Origin: Mucidula mucida
Taxonomy: Eukaryota > Basidiomycota > Agaricomycetes > Agaricales > Physalacriaceae
Length of the DNA: 64,000 bases
Reading direction: 5' to 3'
Assembly: GCA_015501055.1 (NCBI GenBank)
Contig: JADNYV010000003.1
Span: 62,001-126,000 of the forward strand
Shown piece after piece: positions 53,995-64,000 of this stretch. Both the position numbers and the translations under genes were made by a program. The stretch's first letter is position 1. Each line of letters opens with the position of its first letter. The notes under the pieces are model-generated. The model was not told the DNA's origin. It searched no databases and saw nothing but the letters and a program-made list of their open reading frames with translations.

Positions 53995-55168
53995 GATCGT
54001 TCAGTGGATTCTAAGAATTTCCTTTTTTGGTCTTGACAAAACTCTCTCATCCTCGAAGTGAAGCCAATCTCTCTATGCTCACCCAATACTTACACCCCGC
54101 TCGGTCTTGCCCTGACAGTATCTCGAGACTCTCGTCAAGAGCTCTTTGCCTGCGTGAATCTCAATTCAAAGCACTGGACCCCTGGGTGCTGCTTTTACTA
54201 TAAACGGAACTGGTGACAGCTTTATAGTAGGCCTCCTACGGGAACTATGCTGCTAAGTACGCGTGTACAATGCGCGGCGGCACATGTGCAGGCCGCGCTG
54301 TCAGGAGTGACCAAGCTGTGAATGCCACTGGATCACCTGAAGTTGAGAAAGCTCGTCAAATGTCGATCGTTCTGGGATGCCATTCACTGGATAAGTACTA
54401 GGCTCTGGACGAGGCTGATGCCAGAGCTCGAGGACAGCTCAATCCCGGACTTCTTTTCTATGATGCCCTGCCTTGAGGTGCGGAAGCACTTCAGGCCTGA
54501 ATGTTAGGTGTGCCAACGATGTCTTCTTCTACGCCTATAATCGGCAAGGCGATGGCAATGTCAAGATCTCCAAAGAGTGGGCTATCCCTTTGCGCAACGA
54601 TAAGTTCCAATTTTATGCTTGTTCGAAGGTCTCTTGTTGTGACGGCAATGGACGCGCTGTAGGCTTTTCCACAAGCGGTCGCAAAGGCTTGGACAATACC
54701 TTTGCCAGCCGATGAAATCCACCCATGTTTATTCGTCACTCGCCCCCGGAGAATACATACCGACGAGTAGGTAGAACCGACATGTATTGCTTTGAATACA
54801 TTGATCGTAACCGCAGTATAAGTACTAATCGAACGAGAGGCTGGGACACTTCAAGATGGCGACATTGGCTTCGCAATTGTACCACTATGCGAAGAACTCA
54901 GCCAAAGTCAACGCATGGGCGCTCTAATGTGGACGGGGGGAAGGAGGCGGACTCAGCGGCTAAAACAGATAACCGCCGGCGACATTATGCAGCATACGAA
55001 GTCTTCTACATTCAGTACAGTCAGTTTCGAGAGTAGTAAAGCCTCGAGGATCGCAAGCATAGCGGAAAATGAAATACGGAACGCGTAGATAAGATATCCG
55101 AGCTACCCAAAAATAGACACGGATCTCCTTCCTTGGCTTTCTCCCTTCACGCTCCTCCCGAGCAATAA
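53995..55168. other. Intergenic region, 1.2 kb, mL41 / LAMTOR1-like
   Basis: Divergent upstream regions. Open frames at 54322-54507, 54473-54715 (plus) and 54491-54739 (minus) overlap each other and resemble nothing I know. A gene relic is possible but not supported. Confidence 0.4.
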
Positions 55169-55778
55169 ATGGGCTTCAGACGATTCCTCTGCTGCGCCTC
55201 CAATAAAAAGGATATAGCGGCCGACATTGACGACATCAACGAGAACTCGCGTCTCATCCCCGCCGCGGAGGAGCCTCTGTGCGTTTCTCCCGCCTGCAAC
55301 CCCCGTGAGCTTATCTTGTTCATCTCACAGCCCGCCCACGACGACATTCGATTATGGAAAGTTTGAGCAACGCCTAGGGACGATAGTGAATGCAAAGGCA
55401 GGGTGCGTTTTTTCTCCCCGTCGCCACTGTACAATACCTACATTTGCACTGGCAGACGCATGGTCAATGTGAATGCGCAAGGCTTTCAAAACGGTGATAG
55501 GGCATCTAGTATTATGGGCGACGACGGGGACGAGCGGCATGCCTCGCGGAAGCCATCGCGGTCGAGCTCGCGGTCGACAGGTGGTGGACGCATGACGCTG
55601 TCTGCGCGGCTTGTCAGTCCGGACGAAGAGGAGCCTGAGCAGACGCGACCAAAGGTGCGTTCATAGCCTTTCACCAATAACGAAACAAATCTGAATTGTT
55701 TCAAAGGACATCCATGTCGCAGCGCCACCCAACATGATACTAAACGTCGGCTCGCTCTCTCGGAGCTGGGGCGACTGA
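55169..55778 (+). CDS. LAMTOR1/Ego1-like lysosomal membrane adaptor
   Basis: LAMTOR1 (Meh1/Ego1 in yeast) anchors the Ragulator/EGO complex to the vacuole and so helps activate TORC1. The N-terminus MGFRRFLCCASNKK has Gly2 for myristoylation and a Cys pair for palmitoylation, then an acidic LIP segment, as in LAMTOR1. Introns at about 55279-55330, about 55401-55453 and 55655-55707 keep frame. The middle is FDYGKFEQRLGTIVNAKAG and RMVNVNAQGFQN, the most conserved part of the family. A Ser/Arg-rich linker follows and the protein ends DIHVAAPPNMILNVGSLSRS then WGD. About 150 residues, typical length. Confidence 0.72.
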
Positions 55779-55930
55779 TGTTTCGGACTTTGGACGGGAA
55801 CTCCGCGTCTTCTTTCACGCTTACTGTCTCACGAAGACGGACGATCTGGGACCTTGTCAATGACATTACACGTACTATACCCACTGCTGCCATGAATCCC
55901 ACACTCTTATTGTACTGACATACTTGGTGT

Positions 55931-56880
55931 TTACTCATCCCCGTCCAACTCTGGATAATGCCTGAAGGTTCCCATCGAGAACGGCTTTCTTCTCTCACTT
56001 GCGAGATACGCTTTGATGCCATCTCCCGCGTTGACGCGTTCGTGCAGTTTGAAGACCAGTGGGTATTTGCCTGAACGTTATTATGAGAATGACCGTCCGA
56101 GTATAGAGTCGACATACCAGAGTCGCGTAGAGCAGTCATCCGTTTTGGGAAAGCAAACATTAATCCCTCGACCACATGAGATACAGCGAGGTCGGCGGTG
56201 GTGGTGTATTTCGAAACACAGAATGGGCCGTCAGCGTTATCCTTGTTGGCAGGATTCGCGGCGAGTACGTCTTCAAAGTACTTGAAATATTTTGGAAGCC
56301 TGAGTGCGCGGAAGTCCTTGGCGCGTTCGGCAGCGGCGGGCTTTTGGTCCTCGTAGTAGAGCGAAGTTGCAATCGGATGATGCGAGTCGTGAATCTACAC
56401 CACAATCAACAACTTGTCCGCACTCCAACGTGAACTCTACTTGCCTCATTGTTCAGATCCAAAGCCGTCAACACAACCTGGTTAACGCATGCCCTGATTT
56501 CCTCCTTCTCATCGTCATCCAACTTCTCCTCCTTGTCCCACCCGGCGAGTCCAAGCGTGGGCGCAAGATAGTTGAGTATCGAAGGCGTCTGGCATATGAC
56601 TCTGCCGCTAGGCAGCTCGAGGGCGGGCGGCGCGAATGCCGGTGGCGCACCACCAGTGTTCTTCGCATTCGTGATCGTAGGCAGCAGCTTGGCTGGATCG
56701 CTCGCCTCGACGTAGGGCGTACCCGTGTACTCGAACGCAAGGCGGACGAATTCCCCACGGCCGGGGATGCCAGGCCACTGTGCAGGTCAGCTACAGTCTA
56801 GATCGTAGTAGAAGCATACATACGTAGAAGAGCTTGTAAGGCGTCGTCTTGCGGATTTTGGAAGGGCGAGTTTCGGCCAT
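55931..56880 (-). CDS. Glutathione S-transferase
   Basis: Conjugates glutathione to electrophiles in the cytosol. Starts MAETRPSKIRKTTPYKLFY, then WPGIPGRGEFVRLAFEYTG, the thioredoxin-fold N-terminus with the Tyr/Arg pattern of Sigma/Pi-like fungal GSTs. GRVICQTPSILNYLAPTLGL carries the glutathione-binding Gln-Thr-Pro-Ser. The helical C-terminal domain includes SLYYEDQKPAA, KYFKYFEDVLAANP, TTTADLAVSHVVEG and LVFKLHERVNAG, ending HYPELDGDE. Introns: about 45 nt after KLFY; about 56 nt near 56370-56430 with a GC donor (GCAAGT...TAG); one near 56070-56110. Intact; stop 153 bases from the LAMTOR1-like stop on the other strand. Confidence 0.9.
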
Positions 56881-58462
56881 TCTGGAGAAGAGGCGGGTCA
56901 AGTGCTGGGGGCGAATAATGCTGGGCGAGGTGGTGAGCTCCAATCTAGGCGCCTAGTATTTATATCCATCACCGTAGGCAGTAACGGCAAACGGCAGAAA
57001 GGGCTGATTATAAGGATGATTACCGACAAAGTGCGATTCGCGGGGCGTTCCAGGGGCGTTCATTGCCATTTTACGCGAAGGAGTCAGAAAGTAATTGCAG
57101 TGTAGCGAAAGCGTGGTGACACTGACTTGAATAACAAGAGAAACATCCAACAATATCGTATGCAGCAGAATAGCGCTGATCAGTTCAGTACCTTAACGCA
57201 TCTGTTGCCCTAGCCAACGACACTGTTCACAGCACAGCGCAATTTACATGGCAGAAGAAAAGCGATCTGATTGATATCATATCATGGGAGAGCCATATGT
57301 AGCATGCGTCGTCAACACCCAATCTCCTCCTCGTCGTAGTGATACATCGGGGGAAAGCAGCTTAGATGTTCAACTTTGTGCGCCTCCAGTGCCTCCTCTT
57401 GGCGTTGTACTACACATCACGCCTCAGTCAAAAAAGCCCATCGCAGAAAAGCCATCCATTCCTACGCACCTGAATCTTGGTATCGGTTTTTAACCGGAAC
57501 CACTGGGGAATAGGCCTGTCCAGTAATCAGTCCAGTTCATCCTCAATGCAGTTATATAGTGGATGCGCACCTGTTCTGCCTGCCAGCCTTGGCCAAAATG
57601 CGCTTTGTGCGGAATGTCTTTTGGGAGGGCTACCGGGACGTTAGCGTTCCATACAGAAAGCCGACGCGGCGGGGACAGCGCGCACCATTTTTGTGTTGTT
57701 GTCGACGACTTGACTGGGAAGGTAACAGTTAAGGTTCGGACGATACTACTACCTGTACAGTGCCTCCCATATGCGGAGTAAGGTCTCACGAGTGGACAGC
57801 CACATAGTCACGTGACAGAATCATTCCCCGCGTCAGTTCTCGAACTCAATCGCGTTCCGTATACATAATGCAGCCCATCGCCTCCGAGAGGTGCCTCATC
57901 GTGCTAATCGTCCTCGGAACGTCATAGACCATTAAACCGCAAACCTAACTGAAGCTTCTCGTCCAAATTATAAGTAAGTCCCATTTTGAATGTCATTCTG
58001 AACGCTATCAAGGAAGTTGGACTACAATGACTGACCTAACCTCCTTGTTCGCAGGGTAATTTCGAGGGTACAAGCGGCTATGGCGGTGATGGAGATAGAG
58101 ATCGTTTGCACGATTGTGCGTCACTCTGTGGCTATCGAATTCAAACGCCATCGACATGTGTTAGCCGAAGCTGATGTGTGGCGCGTGAACCCGAATCAAG
58201 GCCAAATCCAGGTCAAGTGAACGGACGAGAAAAGGACTCTAATATTTAAAACGGGAATACTATGGTAAGGTCAATAACTTACAAGGGCGTACACTGGAGA
58301 AGGAAGTATACAGAGAGGCGGGAAGACTGAGACAGTAAAGCTGTAAAAATAAGTAAGGCGGCCGTCTAGGTATGGTGTCCTTGTTTACAGAGATAGTAGG
58401 AATGAGGGAACACATGTGGTACGTATTCATGGGAGGTATGCGAGGCGGCATGAAGCATAGCA
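56881..58462. other. Intergenic region, 1.6 kb
   Basis: Between GST and RHEB. A palindromic E-box GTCACGTGAC lies at 57807-57816. The longest frame, minus strand 57490-57789, ends RIHYITALRMNWTDYW then a short tail; its composition is protein-like but I know no family and can find no good start. No repeat or RNA gene seen. Confidence 0.45.
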
Positions 58463-59245
58463 TTACATGAGAACACAACGGCTTGCTGGAGGTTCGCCTT
58501 GGATGGAAGGGGAGTGTTTCTCAACCTCACCGAGGCACAGGTCGAAGACCTTGGCTATTTAAATAATAAATATACAGTTCTGACACTGAGGAGGCCGCAC
58601 CGCTACTCACCAACATTCAGATTGGTCTTTGCACTGGTCTCGACCCACGCCGCCTTGTTTGAGAGCGCAAGCCCCTCGCCTTCTTCTGGCGACACTTGCC
58701 TGTGGAAACGACTCAGTCAGTCATCAGCCACGGACCCGATGCGCGGAACCGACCTCGTCTTGAGATCCACCTTGGAGCCCACAATCACACAGGGAATGTC
58801 CGTGACACCACAGAAGTCTACGATTTTATCGTACACAACCTGTATCATTTCAAAGGAGCTGCGTGAGGTGACCGATAGACCAGGACATAGCCGTGTATGC
58901 CAATCGCGTGTCTGGAGTTGAGAATCGAGTACTCGTCCTGTGTGTGGCGGGTCAATTGACAATGTTGCAAAGCAAACGCCGAACGCGCACCTGTCCAGCG
59001 GTATCTATAATCTCGCAGTCGTACTCGGTGCCCTTGTAGTTGAGACTCTTTGAGCACGAGTTCTCGGTGGTCGGGTAGTAATTCTCGTTGAACTGGCCCT
59101 CGACAAATTGGTATATGAGCGACGACTTGCCTGCTCTCTGTCAGCCTTCGCTGCCGACGTAAGAAGCTAAACGGCCCTCACCAACCGAGCGTGCACCGAG
59201 GACGGCAAACTTGCGTTTCTTGAGGTTTGATTCGGAAGGCGCCAT
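58463..59245 (-). CDS. RHB1: Rheb-type small GTPase (one apparent frame break)
   Basis: Rheb is a farnesylated Ras-like GTPase that acts on TORC1 and on basic amino-acid uptake in fungi. Start MAPSESNLKKRKFAVLGARS. The P-loop GARSVGKSSL has the Arg typical of Rheb; switch I YYPTTENS; G3 DTAGQDEYSI; G4 is VGSKVDL (Ser for the usual Asn); G5 ETSAKTN. It ends with a CaaX box, CVLM, for prenylation. Four introns, the first inside the P-loop. One base is missing near 58875, between GYVLVY and SVTSRSSFEM. About 190 residues. The LAMTOR1-like gene lies 2.7 kb away. Confidence 0.9.
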
Positions 59246-59606
59246 CAGGAAATTAAACGAAGGAAAGGAAGGTCGAGAATAAACTAAAAAAAACCCTGTT
59301 GCAAGGGTGGCAATTTGACACGCAGTTGTGCCCACGAAGGAGGTTGGAACGAAGGAGAGAGTTACCGGTTCGCCCGATTTGGCAACACCTCCTACTGCAT
59401 GTGAAGTTGTCTGTGACACGATTTGAGGCTGCTACGTCAAACATAACGTTGACAAGGTAGTCATTAGGCTCAGGAGGATCTCAGCTTCACTTTCAATTGC
59501 CAAGGCAAAAGGTCAAGCTTGTTTTCAAAATCACAGAGAACGAAATTTCAATAGCACAAAGCAAGTCAAAGTCAATCCATATAGTAGCATGGTCCTCAGT
59601 CCAGTT
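59246..59606. other. Spacer upstream of RHEB
   Basis: 361 bases holding the RHEB upstream region and the 3' end of the next minus-strand gene. An A-rich run (ACTAAAAAAAACCC) occurs near 59283. No gene seen. Confidence 0.5.
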
Positions 59607-60075
59607 TCATAGCTTCAAACGGCGACACAACATCCGCAGGAACGAACACTCCATATCCAGTCGTCTCAAGTGCGTATCTGTAGGCGCAATAGCTTCACTT
59701 TCGTCCTTGATTGACAGCGATGCGAGGGAAATCTCAGACGATGACGAGGCTGAAGGCGAGCCACACGATTTACTCATCTGGCGACGTTTGAGACTGCGTC
59801 GTCTGGCGGAGAGCTGCATTTGGGTTTTGGCGGGTTTTACGCGTTTGCGAGGGCGCACGGGCGAGATGGGCGTTGGAGGCGCGGATGATTGGCGTTGACG
59901 ATGGATAACTGGTGTTGCGCCGTCTGACGCGGGCAGCCTGGCGCGCTTCAGCTGTGACTACTGCATAGAATCAGAAGGAGTAAACCCACGGGTACGAGTC
60001 GCGTCCTTTCTCATCGATCTGCTTCTCTTCCTTCTGTAATTCTCATACTCGTCTCTCTCTGTCTCGTCCATCATG
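59607..60075 (-). CDS. Small basic protein, function unknown (model uncertain)
   Basis: I do not recognise this gene. The 3' exon reads LKRARLPASDGATPVIHRQR, then SSAPPTPISPVRPRKRVKPA, a basic and proline-rich stretch with nuclear-signal character, and a Ser-rich acidic part, ending LRRLDMECSFLRMLCRRLKL. A plausible first exon at 60075-59998 starts MMDETERDEYENYRRKRSRS. Joining the two by the obvious splice sites (GTGGGT ... CACAG) leaves the frame off by one, so a base may be missing or the start lies elsewhere. Composition argues for a real gene. Confidence 0.4.
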
Positions 60076-61253
60076 TTGGGGATCGGAAGATGGTGGTTGA
60101 TAGTGAGCGTGAGCCGAACACTGGATCGATCGTTACATCTTCAGCGTCGGCCCGATTCTAGGTGAAGAAGACGCGCAGTGATAGCATACAATTCGAGACA
60201 GTACATACAAGCTCCAACGTCAATACAATCGTCACGCCTTTTTTAAAGGTATCACAGATTACCAGGTTGGTCGTGCAGCGAGCTCTTCGCGTCCAAGGAC
60301 CTTTGATACATGTGCACCGACATTACGACGTTCGTCTGGAGACATGATAGGCGCTATCGTGTTGTACCCAAGTTCTGCATTTCAAAAGTCAGAGGAGCCA
60401 GTTATTAGCAGAGGAAACGTGCATACTAAGAGATGCATATTGAGATGGTACATTGTCGGTCCTAGTCGGAAGCATTGAGAGGTCCAAAGGCCATGGGTCA
60501 CCAATCCATGCTTTTCTCTGATCATGATCGCTGTGGGCCTTGTCAGACACAAGAAGAGACGTTGAGTATTCAACCTACGCTCTCTACACCAGCATATTAG
60601 TTCTGAACAGCGATATGATCAAGAAAGAAAACTTACTGGCTCCCGAGTTAAGGGGTGCACAAGAACACTACAACGACAGTTGAGATTGCGAGAAATGATG
60701 TGAAAGAACAAGAAATTTGCCTTAGATTTCCACGGTTGAGCACGAGATATGAGAAAACAGCAGAGAAAGTCTCAGCAGGAACCCAGACCTCGAAGGAGCC
60801 TACATACACAGTAAGTGATAGGCTTGGAGCTGCAAATCAAGTTCATTCACCTACTGGATGTGGCCCAGTAGGTTCTGTATTGAACCGGAACAGAGGAACA
60901 GCAACGTACGCGCCCATCCGGACAAGTTTAAGAATGGCTTCTCTCAGTTCGCGTGCGTCATGCTGTTCCTTTGCGTTATTTTGACGAAAATATATGTCTG
61001 CCAGAAACATTCGTTGAAAAACGCAATCAAGACTGAGAGAGAAACTTGAGTTACGAAAATGCCACTCCCTTGGACATCCAACAAGTCAGGAAGATCCTAA
61101 TGAACGAATCAAGTACTTGTCAGCTCACTTTATCTCAGTCTTCAAAACGGTGTCGAGATCTGTTACTGGCGCACAAGAGATGGTGTCCATCATGGTCCTT
61201 GCCAAAGTGAAATCGGTGGCAGTGCAGTCATTAGTTGAACCACAACGCCAACC
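60076..61253. other. Intergenic region, 1.2 kb
   Basis: Upstream of the tandem membrane-protein genes. A plus-strand open frame at 60655-60984 has no family resemblance and no splice support. Nothing else seen. Confidence 0.5.
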
Positions 61254-62237
61254 ATGGACAAGGCCCTTGCACTCGCCCTGTTCCCGTCGCTGTCCTCCTT
61301 AGCGTACACGCTCATCAACCCCAATCTCCTCGCTATTCGCCCGGTTCTGCGCGAGCAATGCCAGAGCTCGTCCCCTGGCGCGAACTACCTCCCAGTCACC
61401 GGCAACGACGGCTTTGACCGCTTTCTCTGCGTGCTCGTGTCCCTTTTCGACATTGGGCTCCAGCCAGAACGGACACTTTTTCTAAAATACTTCCTCGCGA
61501 CGTGCATACCAGCCGCGACGCTGTTCGCGAGCGTTGAATCGAGCAGAAAGGGTCGACGGTTCGTTGTGAGCTACGCGGCGCTGGTTAGCGGGATGCTGGG
61601 TCAGGTGTTGACGTTTGCGGTGGTACTACCGATTTATTGGTTGTATTTTGCCCTCGTTGCGCGGCACAACACGGGCAACGTCGCACAGGGGCATGCTGAG
61701 GCAACCGTGTTTGGCGTCTTTATTGGATGGATAACACCCTCGCTCGCGCTCTTTACCATGACGGACCCCGGCGTGACTGCCATCTTCCAGATTGCACCTA
61801 TCATCGCGTTTGTGGCACAATTGGGTCACCTCCTTGTTCGTCCTTCCACCACCCATTCCGCATCCGGCTTCCGCACTATCCAGGCCGCGTATATTGCCTC
61901 CTTCTTGGTAGCCTCTTCGATGCATATCAATACCCTCGTAAAGTTCGCCTCAACTGATGAACTCTGGGCGTTCTTCATTCCTACCCTTTTCGCAAAAGAC
62001 GTGTCTGCCGCTGTCATGAATGTCTTCCAGGTCGACTTCTTGGTCGTGTCCTTAACTTGGGCATTTGGCTCTCTATGGTTTGCCCGGGATGTGCAAGACA
62101 TCATTATGCTGGCTCTTTGGTTTGTCGTGGGCTCTGTTCTGGTAGGCCCTGGTGCGGCTTTTGCAGGTGCTGCATTATGGAGAGAGTCGCGTCTGGAAAG
62201 CGCGCGCCTTCAACAGGAAAAGTCAAAAAGCTCTTGA
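61254..62237 (+). CDS. Polytopic membrane protein, function unknown (first of tandem pair)
   Basis: Single-exon gene for 327 residues with about eight hydrophobic segments: LALALFPSLSSLAYTLINP, YFLATCIPAATLFASV, YAALVSGMLGQVLTFAVV, VFGVFIGWITPSLALFTM, IAPIIAFVAQLGHLLV, AAYIASFLVASSMHI, FLVVSLTWAFGSLWFA and WFVVGSVLVGPGAAFAGAAL. Start ATG follows ACAACGCCAACC. The C-terminus is charged and cytosolic-like (RESRLESARLQQEKSKSS). I know the general look from fungal multi-gene families of unknown role but no function. It is paralogous to the next gene, 144 bases downstream on the same strand. No frame break. Confidence 0.75.
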   Translation: MDKALALALFPSLSSLAYTLINPNLLAIRPVLREQCQSSSPGANYLPVTGNDGFDRFLCVLVSLFDIGLQPERTLFLKYFLATCIPAATLFASVESSRKGRRFVVSYAALVSGMLGQVLTFAVVLPIYWLYFALVARHNTGNVAQGHAEATVFGVFIGWITPSLALFTMTDPGVTAIFQIAPIIAFVAQLGHLLVRPSTTHSASGFRTIQAAYIASFLVASSMHINTLVKFASTDELWAFFIPTLFAKDVSAAVMNVFQVDFLVVSLTWAFGSLWFARDVQDIIMLALWFVVGSVLVGPGAAFAGAALWRESRLESARLQQEKSKSS

Positions 62238-62381
62238 AGCTGATGTATACTATATAATACAGTGCGTGTGGTTTGTTGTCTAGAGCTGCGAGAGCGAGTC
62301 TGCCGCTGTGTAGTTCGGACAACCTGAGGTAAGATTGTATATAAACCCTTCGTTCACTCTCTAAAGCCTAAGTAGACCGTC

Positions 62382-63333
62382 ATGTTGTTCGACACTGTCA
62401 TTCCGCTCGTGCTGTTCCCCTCCATATCAGCATTAGCCTACGCTCTCCTGAATCCCAAAATCGAGCTCGTAGAGCCTTTTTATCGGTCGCTATGCGAGAA
62501 CGGGTCCAAAAATTACATTCACGTCACCCACCACGCCGCCGTCGATGATTCGCTTTGCGTTGTCTCTCTTCCATGCTGCACTAGAGGACAAACAAGTCGC
62601 GTCACCTTTCAACACCTACTTCCTCTTGACGTTCCTCCCCGTTCTAATGTTCTTCATATTCTTGGAGTCTGGACGGACGCGCAGTGCCTCCGTCTGGAGC
62701 TATGCCGGGCTCGCTGTTGGGTGCTGTGCCCAAGTCGTCACGTTTGCGGTGACAACTCCCATATTCTGGTTGTACTTTATCCTTGTGGCCGGCCAGCACA
62801 AGGGCGGGCCTTCGCAAGCCCATGCCGGTGCTAGTGTCCTCGGAATGGTCATGGGCTGGGTTGTTCCTTCACTCCTGCTCATCACGCAAGAGCAACCCAT
62901 CGTCACCCTGTTATTCCAGCCAGCGCCTATTTACGCCTTTGCCTCGCAGATTGTGTACTCCTTCTTCATCGCCCCGCAGTCGTCCAAGTCGGCTTTGGGG
63001 ACTGGTGTCGCCCAGGTCGCGTATGTCGCGTGGTTTATGATTGCAGCGGGCATCCACGTCAATATGGCGCTGAGCCATTTTACGGACTGCGAGGGGTTCA
63101 GTCGGTTCTTCATACCGACTATGGTACTGACGGATGCACCACGCGCGATTTTGAATATTTTCCAGTGGGATTTCATCTTTGCAGTCGGGGCGTCTGTGGT
63201 GGGCACTCTGTGGTTTGCACATGGCGTCACGGAAGTTGTGGGACTGTTGATTTGGTATCCGTTCGCTTCGGTGATTGTGGGGCCGGGCGCTGCTTTTTCA
63301 GCGGTAGCGTTGTGGAGAGAAGGTCGCGTCTGA
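62382..63333 (+). CDS. Polytopic membrane protein, paralogue of the preceding gene (one frame break)
   Basis: Same design as the gene before: MLFDTVIPLVLFPSISALAY, YFLLTFLPVLMFFIFLES, VWSYAGLAVGCCAQVVTFAV, VLGMVMGWVVPSLLLI, FASQIVYSFFIAPQ, VAYVAWFMIAAGIHVNM, FIFAVGASVVGTLWFAHGV and FASVIVGPGAAFSAVALW. The two proteins align over nearly the whole length. The frame breaks at about 62562-62570: adding one CT pair to the TCTCTCTT run restores SLCVVSLFHAALED, matching LCVLVSLFDIGL in the paralogue. So it is either a slippage deletion that kills the gene or a sequence error. Function unknown. Confidence 0.7.
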
Positions 63334-63734
63334 AGAGCAGTGTTGGTATTGTACTCGAGTGTTCGATCACATAAGGCTTGAGATAAAAAAAAATACATTT
63401 AGAGCATTGCAGTTTGTTTCTACCTGCTTGTGAACATGTCGAGCAACATGTCGAGGCTTCAGGAAAAACGAACAGCTAGGTATAAATTACGATGATGACC
63501 ACGGTTTTCATACATGACCGTTAAGTCTCCTTTTGTGAAGACATCCACATACATACTGCATGGCATGGTGCATTGTTACATGAGATAATAGATACTCTAT
63601 GCATGATGAAGCTAGAGAACGCGATGTGCTAGGCTACGGATACAACAGGGTAGTCACGATACAGCAAAGGTACAGATAACAAGAACTGAAACGAAAACGA
63701 AAACGAAAAGAAAAGAAAAGGAGACGACGAAATA
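63334..63734. other. Spacer at right end
   Basis: Convergent 3' flanks, 401 bases. A purine-rich simple stretch (GAAACGAAAACGAAAACG and AGAAAAGAAAAGG) lies at 63687-63722. No gene. Confidence 0.6.
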
Positions 63735-64000
63735 TTATCTCTTACTCGTTACATTGACCCCCATTTTGCGCCGAACGCTCATCTCCGCAAGAGAACCTGT
63801 GCCCAAGCGCTCCATCTCCTGGCAATCATCAGGATGCTGCTCTTCACAGTGCTTGACCAACTCTGCCCACGGCGTCGATAGAGGGAATCGAGTAGGAGTT
63901 GGACGAGGCACTTGATTCAGACACATGCGACATATATACTCCTGATTCCTCTGCTCGTACAGCAGATCCAGATGCTTGATCCCTAAGCCCTTCTTTGGCG
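63735..64000 (-). CDS. Putative zinc-binding protein, C-terminus only (runs off right edge)
   Basis: The last 87 residues of a gene whose start lies beyond the window. They read KHLDLLYEQRNQEYICRMCL, then TPWAELVKHCEEQHPDDC and the end RRKMGVNVTSKR. The CRMC pair followed by HC and HPDDC suggests a Cys/His metal site similar to a C2H2-type finger. No intron is needed in this part. Function unknown. Confidence 0.6.
   Translation of the reverse strand, partial: PKKGLGIKHLDLLYEQRNQEYICRMCLNQVPRPTPTRFPLSTPWAELVKHCEEQHPDDCQEMERLGTGSLAEMSVRRKMGVNVTSKR

Noticed and set aside
60655..60984. A 109-codon plus-strand open frame
   Set aside because: No family resemblance, no neighbouring exons; likely chance.

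Overview
The window reads as nuclear DNA of a basidiomycete fungus, most likely a mushroom-forming Agaricomycete; I cannot name the genus. The support is dense genes on both strands, many introns of about 44-60 nt with GTRNGT donors and YAG acceptors, and proteins of fungal type: RNA polymerase III factor Brf1, exocyst Sec6, Rgp1, Coq6, Qns1, Rheb, fungal Cox8, an F-box protein and fork-head factors. No rRNA, tRNA, CRISPR array or intact transposon was found.

Layout. 0-10 kb, all on the minus strand: the 5' part of an NmrA/isoflavone-reductase-like gene (copy A), a stray copy of the 3' end of a GH92 mannosidase, NmrA copy B, the complete GH92 alpha-mannosidase, then a GH2 beta-mannosidase. 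10-20 kb: a fork-head gene (-), an M28 membrane peptidase (+) and a delta-type phospholipase C (+). 20-33 kb: NmrA copy C (+), RNase P subunit Rpp40 (-), cytochrome oxidase subunit Cox8 (+), a divergent phosphopantetheinyl transferase (-), HMG-CoA synthase (+), a scrambled copy of the phospholipase 3' end, and NmrA copies D and E (+). 33-36 kb: no clear gene. 36-39.5 kb: an F-box gene and COQ6, convergent, with a tandem duplication across their facing 3' ends. 39.5-53 kb: SEC6, BRF1, QNS1 (-), RGP1 and a second fork-head gene. 53-64 kb: mitoribosomal protein mL41 (-), a LAMTOR1-like protein (+), a glutathione transferase (-), Rheb GTPase (-), a small basic protein (-), two tandem polytopic membrane proteins (+) and the C-terminus of a putative zinc-binding protein (-).

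How it fits together. Most genes are ordinary single-copy housekeeping genes. The unusual layer is local duplication. Five NmrA copies lie within 33 kb, share exon-intron structure and an upstream 16-base element, and carry pieces of different neighbours (the GH92 3' end beside A, the phospholipase 3' end beside D). The scrambled phospholipase fragment and the COQ6 duplicate each contain an internally inverted block. Functional pairings suggested by position are alpha- with beta-mannosidase, and LAMTOR1-like with Rheb (both TORC1 inputs); these are inferences.

Caution: at least eight places in otherwise intact genes need one or two missing bases to restore the frame. Consensus base dropouts in this assembly look likelier to me than mass pseudogenisation. 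Exon boundaries were worked out by eye from splice signals and frame continuity.
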